The notes under the pieces: generated by a model
Told to the model about the DNA's origin: nothing
Database searches by the model: none
What the model saw: the letters and a program-made list of their open reading frames with translations, nothing else
Part shown: in pieces, positions 8,332 through 15,742 of the stretch
How the letters are laid out: each line of letters begins with the position of its first letter
How positions within the stretch are numbered: position 1 is the first letter of the stretch
Source of the DNA: Fibrobacter sp.
GTDB lineage: Bacteria > Fibrobacterota > Fibrobacteria > Fibrobacterales > Fibrobacteraceae
Length of the DNA: 35,843 bases
Direction: 5' to 3'
Assembly (NCBI GenBank): GCA_012523035.1
Contig: JAAYJH010000014.1
Location: 1-35,843 of the forward strand
Program-made: the position numbers and the translations under genes

Positions 8332-9834
8332 ATGTCTAATTGTGATACCTTACACACTCTAGATGCAGAAGCCAAAGAAATTTTAGCCAAAATCAATGCT
8401 CGCACAGAGCCCCTAAAAAAAAGTGACAGATTGGCCATAAAGCCATTAGCCATGCCCGAACTCAACCCATCTTATAGAGCTCGTTCCATGGACGAAGTTT
8501 CTTGCGGTTTCACCGAATCTCAAGCCATGGCAGAAGCACTTCGCTGTTTAGATTGCAAAAGGCCTTTTTGTGTAGAAGACTGTCCAGTACACATTGATAT
8601 CCCTGCGTTTATTGCCAAAATAGCAGAGGGTGACTTCAAAGGAGCCATAGCCAAAATCAAAGAAACCAGCTTGCTCCCAGCTGTTTGCGGACGCGTTTGC
8701 CCTCAAGAAAGGCAATGCCAACTCAACTGCACTGTGGGTAAATTTCACAAAGATGTCGGTAAATCGGTGGGTATAGGTCGTTTAGAACGCTTTGTCGCAG
8801 ACTATGAACGAGAATACGGAGAAATTGTGGTTCCAGAAGTAAAGGCACCTACTGGCAAAAAAGTAGCTGTCATAGGTTCTGGCCCTGCTGGACTGGTCAC
8901 TGCAGCTGATGTACGCCGTGAAGGCCACGAAGTCACCATATTCGAAGCCTTTCATAAACTAGGCGGAGTCATGCGTTATGGCATTCCAGAATTCCGTTTA
9001 CCCAAAGAAATTGTAGATAGAGAAATTGAAACCTTAGAAGCAATGGGCGTTCAATTTCAAACCAATTTTGTAATAGGTCGCACCAGAAAGCTTATGGATT
9101 TACTCCACAAAGACGGCTTTGACGCTGTATTTATCGGTACAGGTGCAGGACTTCCTTTATTTATGGGCATCAAAGGTGAAAGTAGCGTAGGTGTTTTTGC
9201 TGCCAACGAATACCTCACTCGAGCCAACCTAATGAAAGCCTATGACACTCAAAATGCAGACACTCCCATGTGGCACGGCAAAAACATAGTGGTTCTAGGG
9301 GGTGGGAATGTGGCCATGGACGCTGCTCGCATGGCACTTCGCCTGGGTGCAGAAAAAGTAAGGATCGTTTATCGTCGTAGCATGGCGGAACTCCCTGCTA
9401 GGGCAGAAGAAATCCACCACGCACAAGAAGAAGGTGTCGAATTTTGCATTTTACAAAACCCTTCCGAAATTTTAGCCGACGAAAAGGGACGAGTCCGTGG
9501 AATGATCATCGATCGCTACGAACTAGGAGAACCCGATGCCAAAGGCCGTCCAAAACCAGTCAAACTCGAAGGTCAAAGTTTCGAAATGGAATGCGACACC
9601 GTATTAGTCGCTATTGGAAACGGCTCTAACCCCCTCATCAGTCAAAGCACTCCAGACCTCAAAGTCAACAAGAGAGGCAACATTGAACTCTCTGACGAAG
9701 ACCGCAACAAAACCTTTGTCGAAGGTATTTACGCTGGTGGAGACATTGTACTTGGAGCCGCCACCGTGATTTTAGCGATGGGCGAAGGTCGAAAAGCAGC
9801 CAAAGGGATCAACGAATACCTCGCTAGCAAATAA
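8332..9834 (+). CDS. gltA: Glutamate-synthase-small-subunit-like flavoprotein (NfnB/SudA/GltA type)
   Basis: The 500-residue product has an N-terminal twin [4Fe-4S] region with CLDCKRPFCVEDCP (about 72-85) and CGRVCPQERQCQLNC (about 118-132). Two nucleotide-binding folds follow: VAVIGSGPAGLVTAADV for FAD and VVLGGGNVAMDAARMAL plus YRRS for NADPH. It ends with the FAD-closing motif GIYAGGDIVLGAATVILAMGEG. This is the standard architecture of the NADPH-dependent glutamate synthase small-subunit family and of the large subunit of NfnAB. Pairing with the FAD/[2Fe-2S] protein one base upstream makes the Nfn/Sud complex more likely than a free glutamate synthase subunit. In an anaerobe it would balance NADH, NADPH and reduced ferredoxin. 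A clear intrinsic terminator follows at 9858-9889. Confidence 0.9.
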   Translation: MSNCDTLHTLDAEAKEILAKINARTEPLKKSDRLAIKPLAMPELNPSYRARSMDEVSCGFTESQAMAEALRCLDCKRPFCVEDCPVHIDIPAFIAKIAEGDFKGAIAKIKETSLLPAVCGRVCPQERQCQLNCTVGKFHKDVGKSVGIGRLERFVADYEREYGEIVVPEVKAPTGKKVAVIGSGPAGLVTAADVRREGHEVTIFEAFHKLGGVMRYGIPEFRLPKEIVDREIETLEAMGVQFQTNFVIGRTRKLMDLLHKDGFDAVFIGTGAGLPLFMGIKGESSVGVFAANEYLTRANLMKAYDTQNADTPMWHGKNIVVLGGGNVAMDAARMALRLGAEKVRIVYRRSMAELPARAEEIHHAQEEGVEFCILQNPSEILADEKGRVRGMIIDRYELGEPDAKGRPKPVKLEGQSFEMECDTVLVAIGNGSNPLISQSTPDLKVNKRGNIELSDEDRNKTFVEGIYAGGDIVLGAATVILAMGEGRKAAKGINEYLASK

Positions 9835-9857
9835 ATCTATTTTTCAATCAAAATTCT

Positions 9858-9889
9858 AAGAGTCAAGTGAAGTTCTTGGCTCTTTTTTT
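9858..9889 (+). terminator. Intrinsic terminator after nfn/glt pair
   Basis: The 10-bp stem AAGAGTCAAG / CTTGGCTCTT (one G-U pair) has a 7-base loop and is followed by a run of seven T. It starts 23 bases after the stop of the GltA-type gene. Confidence 0.88.
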
Positions 9890-9897
9890 ATGGGTAG

Positions 9898-9921
9898 TTA
9901 GAAGCGCCTAGCCTTTTAAAA
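9898..9921 (-). repeat. Degenerate copy of the dispersed repeat (CTTCTGAA-like subtype)
   Basis: Read on the + strand, TAGAAGCGCCTAGCCTTTT aligns with the reverse complement of the repeat core (CAGAAGCGCCTGGCTTTTT). There is a perfect 9-base GAAGCGCCT and a few substitutions around it. The ACTTCA end has decayed. It lies between the nfn terminator and the activase gene. The similarity is by eye only. Confidence 0.45.
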
Positions 9922-9971
9922 CATCAAAGTTTAACAGCACTTTCAATAGCTTTATTTTCTATTTTTTAAAC

Positions 9972-10685
9972 ATGAAACATGGATTTGTACACTCTTTTGA
10001 AACTGGTGCTGCCGTCGATGGTCCTGGCGTTCGTTTTGCTCTATTTTTATCAGGTTGTCCATTACGCTGCCTATACTGCCATAACCCAGACACTTGGGAT
10101 ATGAAACGAGGCACCTACATGAGCAGTGACGCCGTATTCTTAGAAATCAAAAAATACGCTAACTTTTTAAGAAAAGCAGGCGGACTCACCATCACTGGTG
10201 GTGACCCTCTTGCCCAACCCGATTTCACTCACACTATTTTTCAGAAAGTCAAAACAGAACTCCAACTCCACACAGCCTTGGACACTCAGGGACATCTAGC
10301 AAAAAATCTTTCGGACCAATGGTTTGATCCAGTAGATTTAGTTTTACTCGACATAAAAATAATGAACAAAACAAAGCATATCATGCTCACAGGTCAAGCC
10401 TTACAGCCCAATTTAGACTTGGCACTTCGATTAGAAAAACTCCAAAAAAAAGTATGGCTTCGTTATGTACTGGTCCCTGGCCTCACAGACGATACAGAAG
10501 ACATAGAAAGACTCGCTCAATTTATAGCTCCACTTCAAAACATAGAAAAAATAGAAGTACTCCCCTTCCACAATCTAGGAGCACACAAATGGGAAGAATT
10601 AAAACTAAACTACACCCTAAAAAATCAAAAAGCACCCACCGAAAAACAAGTGCAAGACTATTTAGAAAACTATAAAAAAAAATAA
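9972..10685 (+). CDS. pflA: Pyruvate formate-lyase activating enzyme (radical SAM)
   Basis: The 237-residue glycyl-radical-enzyme activase has the radical-SAM cluster motif CPLRCLYC (Cys29, Cys33, Cys36), followed by HNPDTW as in PflA. The N-terminal ETGAAVDGPGVRF and the later LVPGLTDD and LPFHNLG motifs are also typical of PflA. It would install the glycyl radical on pyruvate formate-lyase using SAM and an electron donor. The SAM-binding GGE motif is TITGGDPLAQ here, with Asp in place of the usual Glu. No pflB or other glycyl-radical enzyme is in the window, so the partner is unseen and a different glycyl-radical target is possible. The upstream sequence has no good Shine-Dalgarno. The gene runs convergent to an alcohol dehydrogenase, consistent with fermentation, and shares a bidirectional terminator with it. 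Confidence 0.88.
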   Translation: MKHGFVHSFETGAAVDGPGVRFALFLSGCPLRCLYCHNPDTWDMKRGTYMSSDAVFLEIKKYANFLRKAGGLTITGGDPLAQPDFTHTIFQKVKTELQLHTALDTQGHLAKNLSDQWFDPVDLVLLDIKIMNKTKHIMLTGQALQPNLDLALRLEKLQKKVWLRYVLVPGLTDDTEDIERLAQFIAPLQNIEKIEVLPFHNLGAHKWEELKLNYTLKNQKAPTEKQVQDYLENYKKK

Positions 10686-10731
10686 ACAGCCACACAGCCA
10701 CTTCAATAAAAACACTCTAAACTAAAATCAA

Positions 10732-10757
10732 AAAAAGAAGCATCACAGCTTCTTTTT
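10732..10757. terminator. Bidirectional intrinsic terminator between convergent genes
   Basis: A perfect stem AAAAAGAAGC / GCTTCTTTTT with a 6-base loop sits midway between the activase stop (10685) and the alcohol dehydrogenase stop (10801). The A run on one side and T run on the other serve both strands. Confidence 0.85.
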
Positions 10758-10800
10758 AACATAGCATCATTGCCTCAAAATTTATAGCTCTTCTATAAAG

Positions 10801-11961
10801 TCAAGCTCGAGATTCAATAATTTGAGCCACTATTTCTGGAGTGATCAAGCCTCGTTCACCCAAGCCGCTTCGATTCCTTTGCTGGAATCGAAGTTGAACG
10901 GCACTGGCTGCTTCTTTGGCACTCACACCATAATCTTTTAGCCTAGTGCCTACTCCCAACGATTCAAAAAACTCCTCTGTTTTTTGAATAGCGGCTTTAG
11001 CACACACTTCTGTATCGCCCTCTACTCGCCAAACACGGCGGGCATATTGAGCCAATTTCTCTTGTTTCTCTTGAATAAAATAAGACCAAACACCTGGAAG
11101 CACCACAGCCAAAGTCCTAGCATGGTCTATACCGTACAAAGCAGTGAGCTCGTGCCCTATCTCGTGACTGGACCAATCTTGAGGCATCCCACTAGAAATA
11201 ATCCCATTCAGAGCTTGAGTCGCACACCAGCACAAATTAGCACGAACATTATAATCTTCTGGATTTTTCAAAACCTTAGGCCCCTCTTCAACCAGCGTCA
11301 AAAGTATAGCCTCTGCTTGTCTATCTTGCAAAGGTGCATTATTTGGAAAAGTAGCATATTGCTCCATAGTATGCACAAAAGTATCCACCACTCCATTTGC
11401 AGTTTGTCGTTCTGGAAGAGAAACAGTCGTTTTTGGATCTATCACACTAAATACAGGACGAATAAGCTCTGAATAACCCCCAAACTTCTCTTGAGTAGAC
11501 TCTCGACTAATCACAAAACTCGCATTCATCTCTGAACCTGTCGCCGGGAGCGTCATAATAGAAGCCAAAGGAACCGCCTCTTGAGGCACTTCGGCTTTTC
11601 CAACCATAAAATCCCATGGATCTACACCTTGAAACTTAGCAGCCAAAGCAATAAACTTAGTCGCATCCAAAACCGAACCACCACCCACAGCCAACAAAAA
11701 ATCCACACTTTCTTTTTGGACCAGCTCCACCGCCTTCATACAAGTTTCATATTTAGGATTTGGCTCAACTCCAGAAAACTCAAGCACTTGAAAAGCATCC
11801 AAAGCTTTTTTCACCTCTGAATACACCCCATTTTTATGAATGGACCCACCGCCATACACCATCAACACCTTAGAATTTGCAGGAATCAAAGCCTCTATAG
11901 ACTTAATCTCTCCATCTCCAAAAATAATACGAGTTGGATTGTGGTACTGAAAATTATACAT
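10801..11961 (-). CDS. Iron-containing alcohol dehydrogenase (YqhD/butanol-dehydrogenase type)
   Basis: The 386-residue group III alcohol dehydrogenase starts MYNFQYHNPTRIIFGDGEI, the typical N-terminus of NADP(H)-dependent YqhD-like enzymes. ATG 11961 is chosen because AGGAG lies five bases upstream. An upstream in-frame ATG at 12006 would add a hydrophobic tail not seen in the family. The nucleotide motif is GGGSVLDATKFIALAA. Metal ligands are visible as Asp in NGVVDTFVH, His in SHEIGHEL and His in GIDHARTLAVVLP. It would reduce aldehydes (or oxidise alcohols) in the cytoplasm, probably as a fermentation or aldehyde-detoxification step. It is monocistronic, convergent with pflA. Confidence 0.9.
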   Translation of the reverse strand: MYNFQYHNPTRIIFGDGEIKSIEALIPANSKVLMVYGGGSIHKNGVYSEVKKALDAFQVLEFSGVEPNPKYETCMKAVELVQKESVDFLLAVGGGSVLDATKFIALAAKFQGVDPWDFMVGKAEVPQEAVPLASIMTLPATGSEMNASFVISRESTQEKFGGYSELIRPVFSVIDPKTTVSLPERQTANGVVDTFVHTMEQYATFPNNAPLQDRQAEAILLTLVEEGPKVLKNPEDYNVRANLCWCATQALNGIISSGMPQDWSSHEIGHELTALYGIDHARTLAVVLPGVWSYFIQEKQEKLAQYARRVWRVEGDTEVCAKAAIQKTEEFFESLGVGTRLKDYGVSAKEAASAVQLRFQQRNRSGLGERGLITPEIVAQIIESRA

Positions 11962-12145
11962 AAAAACTCCTAATAAAATGACTACAATTTGAATGGTTCT
12001 AAACAAATTTTAATAAAATTTACCCCTTGAATATTGAAAATACAAAAAAACAAAAATAAAACAATAAACTCCTCAATTACACACACATAACTCCACAAAC
12101 ATAAATTTAAAAAGCCTCCCCCGCTCGAAAAAAAATGAAGAAAAA

Positions 12146-12177
12146 TTGAAGTCTCACACACGCCTGGCTTTTTTAAA
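12146..12177 (-). repeat. Dispersed repeat, copy 2 (TGTGTGAG subtype)
   Basis: On the minus strand it reads TTTAAAAAAGCCAGGCG, then TGTGTGAG, then ACTTCAA. It is nearly identical to the copy at 56-86, differing by G versus A before CCAGG. Confidence 0.75.
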
Positions 12178-12240
12178 AGACCTTCAACAAAATGACCGCA
12201 TTTCAAAAACTTAGACTGTAGGAGCACAAGTAACGAAAAT

Positions 12241-12283
12241 AAAAAAAGACCGCGACAGAATCCCCTAATTCATCACGGTCTTT
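12241..12283 (-). terminator. Minus-strand intrinsic terminator downstream of the AIPR gene
   Basis: An 8-bp stem (AAAGACCG / CGGTCTTT) with an inner GAAT/ATTC pairing is followed on the minus strand by seven U. It lies 400 bases past the AIPR stop, so that transcript would carry a long 3' tail through the repeat region. Confidence 0.6.
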
Positions 12284-12452
12284 CCACCACTAAACAAAAG
12301 AATATATAAAACACAGCAAAGAAGTTTGACAAAAAATGTCAATCAACTAAAAACAAAATTTTCTTCAAAAACAATTCATATTCACACAAAAACACTTCAT
12401 TATCGTCATTTCGACAAGCTCAATACAGCATCTTGCGGGCGTGAGTCCGTTT

Positions 12453-12468
12453 ACGGGCTTTTGCCCGT
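12453..12468. repeat. GC-rich hairpin (ACGGGC-TTTT-GCCCGT)
   Basis: A perfect 6-bp stem with a TTTT tetraloop sits within a locally GC-rich block inside the non-coding stretch. Its function is unknown. Confidence 0.5.
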
Positions 12469-12537
12469 GGTAATCCACACGAAACGCGTGCCAGAAATGT
12501 GTTGGGATGCGTGCTTGAAATGGGAGGTACTTCCAAC

Positions 12538-12568
12538 TTTAAAAAAGCCAGGCGCTTCTGAAACTTCA
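12538..12568 (+). repeat. Dispersed repeat, copy 3 (CTTCTGAA subtype)
   Basis: It reads TTTAAAAAAGCCAGGCG, then CTTCTGAA, then ACTTCA. It shares 25 bases without mismatch with the copy overlapping the end of scpA (23649-23677). Confidence 0.75.
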
Positions 12569-12682
12569 TAGTCAAAAAGATATGAATCGAAATGCTTTTT
12601 TTCTATCTGGTCTTAGCATTATTTTTGCATGAACAGTGTTCATTTAAGGCTAAAGGAAAGCGAGTTCAAAACATACTGTTTT

Positions 12683-14560
12683 CTAAATGAAAACCTCGAT
12701 TCCACCCCTACATGCTTCCCAAGTAGGGTCTCTTTGGATCAGGCTTTCTAAAACGGTATCGTATGTGGCGGTGTTGGAAAAGCCTTTCCATACTCGCCTT
12801 TCTACATATTCCCCTGAATCTCTGTCAATGGTGGTGATCACATCATAATAGTCTTTATTTTCCTTGAAATCTGCCACTAAGATTTTTTTGAGGTCCCCTG
12901 AATATATTTTAGAGGCATATTTCAAAAGGGAATTGTTGAAATCGACTTCATTATTGACTAAGTAGAAAAAATCTTGGATTGGATCGCCATAAATCAACCA
13001 ATGACGAAGCGTTAATGCCACTACTAGATCTCGAACAGCATTTCTAAAAACAAATTTATCTTCTAATCGACCACCTTGCCATGTGATCTTTGTTAATGGG
13101 TTGTCGTTATTGGCCTCAATGGAAATGCCTTTGCCTGGCACCACATTTCTAAGTTTAATCGGGAGTCTTATTAAAAGTTGCCAAGCCTTGGTGTAAACAA
13201 TAGTTTTACGAACAAACTCTGTTTCTTTTTGTGGAGTCACTCTTAAAAAAGCACCAAAACAACGCTGATAAAGGGTTTCTTTGTCAAAAATCGTATCTGA
13301 AGATTTACTTTCTGTGATTTTTGCGTCCATCATAAACAAAGTTTTGGCGAGTTCTGGGCGCATGCGCACTTCTAATTTACGAGTACGAGCTTTTAAACGA
13401 ACTCCGTCTTTGTAAACATAAGTAAAACCCTCTTCTTGGTATCGTTGCCATATATAAAACTGCAAATCATCGGCGGCGCGTAAATGATAACTAAATACAG
13501 GGTTTTGACGGTTATTAGCCATGGTCACTTGTCTTAAAAAGGAGTCCGCCCCCGAATAAGGTACCACGATTTTGACAAGCACTTTAGGATTCACTGGTTT
13601 TTTTGTTTTTTTGGAGTATTGCTCATAAGTAAAAAGACTTTGAGCTCCATTAATAATTTTTGGCCGTTCAATTTGTAAAATCTTTTTTCCGTTTCTATCC
13701 TTTATCCTAAGATCGTCTCCGGTCAAAGTCATCCCATTGTGCAAAAAAGGGAAATCTGTCACATCGTTAGTGCGTTCCATTTCTTGAAACGCATCGATCA
13801 GAGCGACATTGGTGTGAGTCAAATTACCTAAATAAGTGCGGATATTACTGGAGACAATCGCCATGTTATGTTTTGTTTTTAAGTTTTTTCCCAATGCTAC
13901 ATGGTAATCAAAAATGGTGCGTATGGAACAAAAACCTAAAAACAACTCCCCTCGTTCACTGGTCATGTGCAAAGGTGAGGTGTCCATTTCTATTTCTAAT
14001 TTGTCATCTGCGGCTCTAAAGTCTCTTGCCAAATCATCGTGCTCTGCTATTATTTCTAATTTAGCACGAACATCTATTTTCCAAAGTTCTAATTTACGAC
14101 GCAAATCTTTGAGTGTGCGTTCCATTTCTAAATCGGTAACCCCTCGACTGTGCCTAGTTCGAAGCACAGTGATCTCTAAGGTTTCCATATAGGGACGACT
14201 CGATGGAGTATCTTCCTCTTCTTCTGAGGCGTTTTCATCTATTTGAGCCCAAGGTTGAGCCTCTTCGCGGAGAGCTAAAAAAAATGGGTTGGTTGGATCA
14301 CTAGTCCTAAACACTGCTATTTGCAACTGCTTCAAATCTTGTGCTAAATTCACAACCACCTTTTCAAGAGGAGTGTCTTCATCTAAAAAAATGAAAATTT
14401 CTAAAAAACCCTGGGTATATTGAAAACCATGAAAACAAGCCTCTTCATTTAAATTTAAATGTCTCAAAGCTTTTATACGCTCTGTAGGATCATTTGGATT
14501 TAAACTCAATAAGCTAGCTACAAAAGTAAGTCTTCGTTCTTGCGTCTTTGTAAATTCCAT
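12683..14560 (-). CDS. AIPR-family protein (abortive infection phage resistance)
   Basis: The 625-residue protein carries the AIPR core. The visible series is SSNIRTYLGNLTHTN (about 237-251), FLHNGMTLTGDDLRI (272-286), PKIINGAQSLFTYEQ (300-314) and TMANNRQNPVFSYHL (346-360). These correspond to the family patterns NvRxYLG..N, NNGIT, IVNGxQT and TNxQNxV. About 200 N-terminal residues, with an acidic run (EEEED near 114-118), precede it and are not recognised. Founding AIPR members confer abortive-infection phage resistance and others sit beside restriction-modification genes; the biochemical activity is unclear. Here it stands alone with no methylase or nuclease neighbour. AGAGGA upstream of ATG 14560 supports the start. 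It lies beside repeat DNA, a setting often seen for acquired defence genes. Confidence 0.82.
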   Translation of the reverse strand: MEFTKTQERRLTFVASLLSLNPNDPTERIKALRHLNLNEEACFHGFQYTQGFLEIFIFLDEDTPLEKVVVNLAQDLKQLQIAVFRTSDPTNPFFLALREEAQPWAQIDENASEEEEDTPSSRPYMETLEITVLRTRHSRGVTDLEMERTLKDLRRKLELWKIDVRAKLEIIAEHDDLARDFRAADDKLEIEMDTSPLHMTSERGELFLGFCSIRTIFDYHVALGKNLKTKHNMAIVSSNIRTYLGNLTHTNVALIDAFQEMERTNDVTDFPFLHNGMTLTGDDLRIKDRNGKKILQIERPKIINGAQSLFTYEQYSKKTKKPVNPKVLVKIVVPYSGADSFLRQVTMANNRQNPVFSYHLRAADDLQFYIWQRYQEEGFTYVYKDGVRLKARTRKLEVRMRPELAKTLFMMDAKITESKSSDTIFDKETLYQRCFGAFLRVTPQKETEFVRKTIVYTKAWQLLIRLPIKLRNVVPGKGISIEANNDNPLTKITWQGGRLEDKFVFRNAVRDLVVALTLRHWLIYGDPIQDFFYLVNNEVDFNNSLLKYASKIYSGDLKKILVADFKENKDYYDVITTIDRDSGEYVERRVWKGFSNTATYDTVLESLIQRDPTWEACRGGIEVFI

Positions 14561-14959
14561 TATTTCCTCTAGCCAAATTTCAAAAGATAAAAATACACTC
14601 TAAAACAACTTTTATATGATCAACCACATTTCGGATGATATTTTACCTATACACTCAAAGCGTCTTTTAAAGAGCTACTACTCTATAATTAGTAAAATTA
14701 TCTTCAATTAGTCTGTTTTCCTATAAAAAATATTTTTTTATGTTTTTTATAGAAAAACATTAGTTTTTATTATACAAACCCAAAAATAACAAAGCTTTAA
14801 GAAAAAAACAACTTTTTAAATTTTATTTTTTTTAAAAGTATTTAATTCAAAATAACAATATCTTTGAATCGATTTCCCAGTTTCTTAAAAAAAAAGCTAT
14901 GATTATAGAATAAACCCAAACGATAGCCCAATTAATGTTGTTTTTTGTAGGAGTTTTGT
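14561..14959. other. AT-rich divergent intergenic region
   Basis: About 400 bases of very AT-rich DNA separate the divergent AIPR and leucine-rich-repeat genes, so it should carry both promoters. The only discrete structure seen is an AT-only stem, CTATAAAAAA / TTTTTTATAG, at 14721-14752. No small gene is apparent. Confidence 0.5.
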
Positions 14960-15712
14960 ATGAGCATTTTAAATATTTTCGCAAGAGCAAAAGAAGAGAA
15001 AACTACCGAGTTAAATTTATCTAACCAAAACCTTCGCATACTTCCACCCGAATTGTTTGAATTAGAATTTTTGGAAAAACTCAACCTAGATGGCAACATG
15101 CTGGTCGATATTCCAGAAGACATCGGGAAACTAAAAAACTTAAAAGATTTATCCGTTAGTGAAAATGATTTAATGATTTTACCTGAATCTATTGGTGAGC
15201 TTTCTCAACTAGAAAACTTATATTTAGGCTATAACAGCATTTCTGAACTCCCTGATTCAATTTGTAATTTATCTAAATTACAAAAAGTGAATATCGCCAA
15301 AAACCAACTTTTGGATTTACCTCAAAACATAGGAGCATGGTCTCAAGTAGTCAAGCTAAGCTTACACGATAATATGCTCAATGAAATCCCCAAAAGTGTT
15401 GGTCAAATGATTTCTCTTGAAAAACTATATTTAGATAACAATGAACTTCAACAAATACCTGCGTCTTTGGGGCTTTTGAAAAACCTAGAAGTTTTGATGT
15501 TGTCTGGTAACAAACTTTCGTTTATCCCCGAAGAGTTAAGGCAATTACAACAGCTTCGCGAGCTAGTTTTAGATGCTAATCTTTTAGAATCTCTTCCTGA
15601 ATCTTTGGTTTATTGTAAAAATCTCACCCATATTTCTGTACTTGAAAACCCATTGAGTCAAGGGATCCCCACTTCTTTAAGTGCCAAAGAAGACTTAAAA
15701 TTAGAAGTTTAA
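14960..15712 (+). CDS. Leucine-rich repeat protein
   Basis: The 250-residue protein is built almost wholly of about nine to ten 23-residue leucine-rich repeats of the bacterial/plant-like LPxxIGxLxxLxxLxLxxNxL form, from about residue 16 to 240 (for example NLKDLSVSENDLMILPESIG). No signal peptide or membrane helix is present, so it is probably cytosolic and acts as a protein-binding solenoid. AGGAG lies 7-11 bases upstream of ATG 14960. There is no effector, kinase or GTPase domain. The next gene begins 30 bases later, so the LRR gene may be in the same transcript as the S41 peptidases, although those are exported. Its partner is unknown. Confidence 0.85.
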   Translation: MSILNIFARAKEEKTTELNLSNQNLRILPPELFELEFLEKLNLDGNMLVDIPEDIGKLKNLKDLSVSENDLMILPESIGELSQLENLYLGYNSISELPDSICNLSKLQKVNIAKNQLLDLPQNIGAWSQVVKLSLHDNMLNEIPKSVGQMISLEKLYLDNNELQQIPASLGLLKNLEVLMLSGNKLSFIPEELRQLQQLRELVLDANLLESLPESLVYCKNLTHISVLENPLSQGIPTSLSAKEDLKLEV

Positions 15713-15742
15713 AATACCTCTGAATAAAGGTTAAAAAAATAG

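Larger units (their letters stand above)
12146..12568. mobile_element. Candidate MITE-like element bounded by inverted repeat copies
   Basis: The minus-oriented repeat at 12146-12177 and the plus-oriented repeat at 12538-12568 are arranged as imperfect terminal inverted repeats. The left end begins TTGAAGTC, the right end finishes AAACTTCA, and both share GCCAGGCG next to an A/T tract. The interior is non-coding and holds hairpins (12241-12283, 12453-12468 and a near-palindrome GGAGGTACTTCC at about 12524-12535). No target-site duplication was found. The two ends are different subtypes, so chance juxtaposition of two independent repeats is a real alternative. Confidence 0.3.
11962..12682. other. 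Gene-free repeat-rich stretch
   Basis: This 720-base region separates the alcohol dehydrogenase from the AIPR gene. It contains two opposed copies of the dispersed repeat, a minus-strand terminator, a GC-rich hairpin block (about 12430-12500) unlike its AT-rich surroundings and, at 12404-12424, a CATTTCGACAAGCTCAAT stretch that looks like a dispersed intergenic-repeat motif. Short open frames here show no protein-like composition and are not called. Confidence 0.6.

Noticed and set aside
11982-12227. 81-codon minus-strand frame containing KPGVCETS
   Set aside because: It crosses the repeat copy and the alcohol dehydrogenase leader; composition is noise-like.
12326-12571. 81-codon frame spanning the GC-rich hairpins and ending in KPGASETS
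   Set aside because: It only translates repeat and hairpin DNA; the same peptide end arises wherever the repeat occurs, and there is no ribosome site.
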